Under the pieces are notes generated by a model, which worked only from the letters and a program-made list of their open reading frames with translations, had not been told where the DNA came from and ran no database searches. From assembly GCA_014872815.1 (NCBI GenBank), contig WKFK01000006.1, forward strand, positions 1 through 64,000: a stretch of DNA of 64,000 bases, written 5' to 3'. This DNA is from Paracoccaceae bacterium (GTDB lineage: Bacteria; Pseudomonadota; Alphaproteobacteria; Rhodobacterales; Rhodobacteraceae). Shown here piece by piece: positions 63,528 to 64,000 of this stretch; position 1 is the stretch's first letter; each line of letters starts with the position of its first letter. A program made the position numbers and the translations under genes.

Positions 63528-64000
63528 TTAACCCGCGACCACCGCCTGCAGATCGAAAATCGGCAGCAGCACTGCCAGCACAATCAGCAAGACAAAACCG
63601 CCGACAACCATCATCAACATGGGCTCGAGCAAGGCTGCGATACGCTTGCGTTCCAACGACAGGCTGTTTTCCACCATATCCGCCGCCCGCGCGGTCATTG
63701 GCGCCAGCCGCACAGAGGCTTCACCCGCGCCAATCAGTTGGCGCGCCACCGGTGGAATGATAGACAATCGCTCCAGCGCATCTGTGAGGGTTTCTCCCTG
63801 ACTGACAGCGGTGGCCACTGCCTCCGCTTCGTCGCGCAGTCGCGGGATGGTCAGCACCGCCGCTGCACTTTGCGCGGCCACAAGCACCGCATGCCGGCTG
63901 CCCAGCACCAGCGCCAGCGTGCGCATATATTGCACTGCCGCGCCGAGCTGCATCAGGCGCCCGATCAACGGCAGATGCAGAAGCTTTTGGTCCCGCGCCT
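63528..64000 (-). CDS. gspF: Type II secretion inner-membrane protein GspF, C-terminal part (cut by window edge)
   Basis: The last 156 codons or so of GspF, the polytopic platform protein of T2SS. The edge reads KLLHLPLIGRLMQ then YMRTLALVLGSR, the start of the second GspF domain, and the end has the membrane helix EPMLMMVVGGFVLLIVLAVL and LPIFDLQAVV. The frame is open to base 64000, so the start lies outside. It is on the minus strand like gspD at the left edge. In the usual order gspC-D-E-F, the missing gspE would lie between them beyond the window. Confidence 0.9.
   Translation of the reverse strand, partial: ARDQKLLHLPLIGRLMQLGAAVQYMRTLALVLGSRHAVLVAAQSAAAVLTIPRLRDEAEAVATAVSQGETLTDALERLSIIPPVARQLIGAGEASVRLAPMTARAADMVENSLSLERKRIAALLEPMLMMVVGGFVLLIVLAVLLPIFDLQAVVAG

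Overview
The window looks like most of a roughly 65-70 kb plasmid of a marine alphaproteobacterium of the Rhodobacterales (Roseobacter group). The evidence is a complete replication and partition module at 37.1-41.2 kb: parB, parA, a parS-like palindrome, 22-bp iterons, a DnaA box and a RepA/RPA-family initiator. A dTDP-rhamnose operon lies directly beside it. From established knowledge, RepA-type Roseobacter plasmids with rml operons and surface-polysaccharide genes are biofilm or attachment plasmids, and this layout fits that class. Both window edges cut the same minus-strand type II secretion system (gspD at the left, gspF at the right), which fits a circular molecule missing only a few kb (rest of gspD, gspE, start of gspF). 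The circle itself is inferred.

Layout. 0-7.4 kb: T2SS genes gspD(partial)-C-M-L-K-J-I-H-G on the minus strand, with an antiparallel TPR-type lipoprotein inside, then gspO on the plus strand. 7.4-12 kb: two exported Sel1-repeat proteins, a small exported protein and a tail-fibre-like exported protein. 12-22.7 kb: three small sulfotransferase-like genes, a permease fused to an FG-GAP/ASPIC beta-propeller, then sulfotransferase - GlfT2-like galactofuranosyltransferase - sulfotransferase converging on glf (UDP-galactopyranose mutase). 22.9-27.4 kb: a serralysin-type metalloprotease and a large RTX beta-propeller protein. 27.5-31.4 kb: capsule-type ABC exporter (KpsT, KpsE, KpsM) and a GT2. 31.5-37 kb: rmlCBDA-ugd-nudix operon, closed by a strong terminator. 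37-41.2 kb: plasmid backbone. 41.2-58 kb: a DUF2793 tail-like protein, then a plus-strand polysaccharide locus (gmd, SGNH hydrolase, sulfotransferase, fcl, several glycosyltransferases, two coiled-coil proteins of which one carries an FkbM-like methyltransferase, sulfotransferase, manC, two GT2 and a GT10 fucosyltransferase). 58-60.2 kb: a scar with a truncated priming glycosyltransferase, an intact IS5-family element and an inverted pair of related remnants. 60.2-63.4 kb: a 1044-residue RTX/VCBS-like protein, followed by gspF.

How the genes work together. The plasmid encodes the final steps to dTDP-rhamnose, UDP-glucuronate, UDP-galactofuranose, GDP-mannose and GDP-fucose. It also encodes glycosyltransferases that could use them, seven sulfotransferase-like proteins that could sulfate the product, and an ABC exporter. 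T2SS, RTX and tail-fibre-like proteins would add secreted enzymes and adhesins. No transcriptional regulator, tRNA, rRNA or CRISPR array was seen. The most novel points are the permease-propeller fusion, a second parS-like palindrome inside rmlD, the number of sulfotransferases around galactofuranose genes, and a possible WbdD-like methyltransferase/coiled-coil chain-length ruler.
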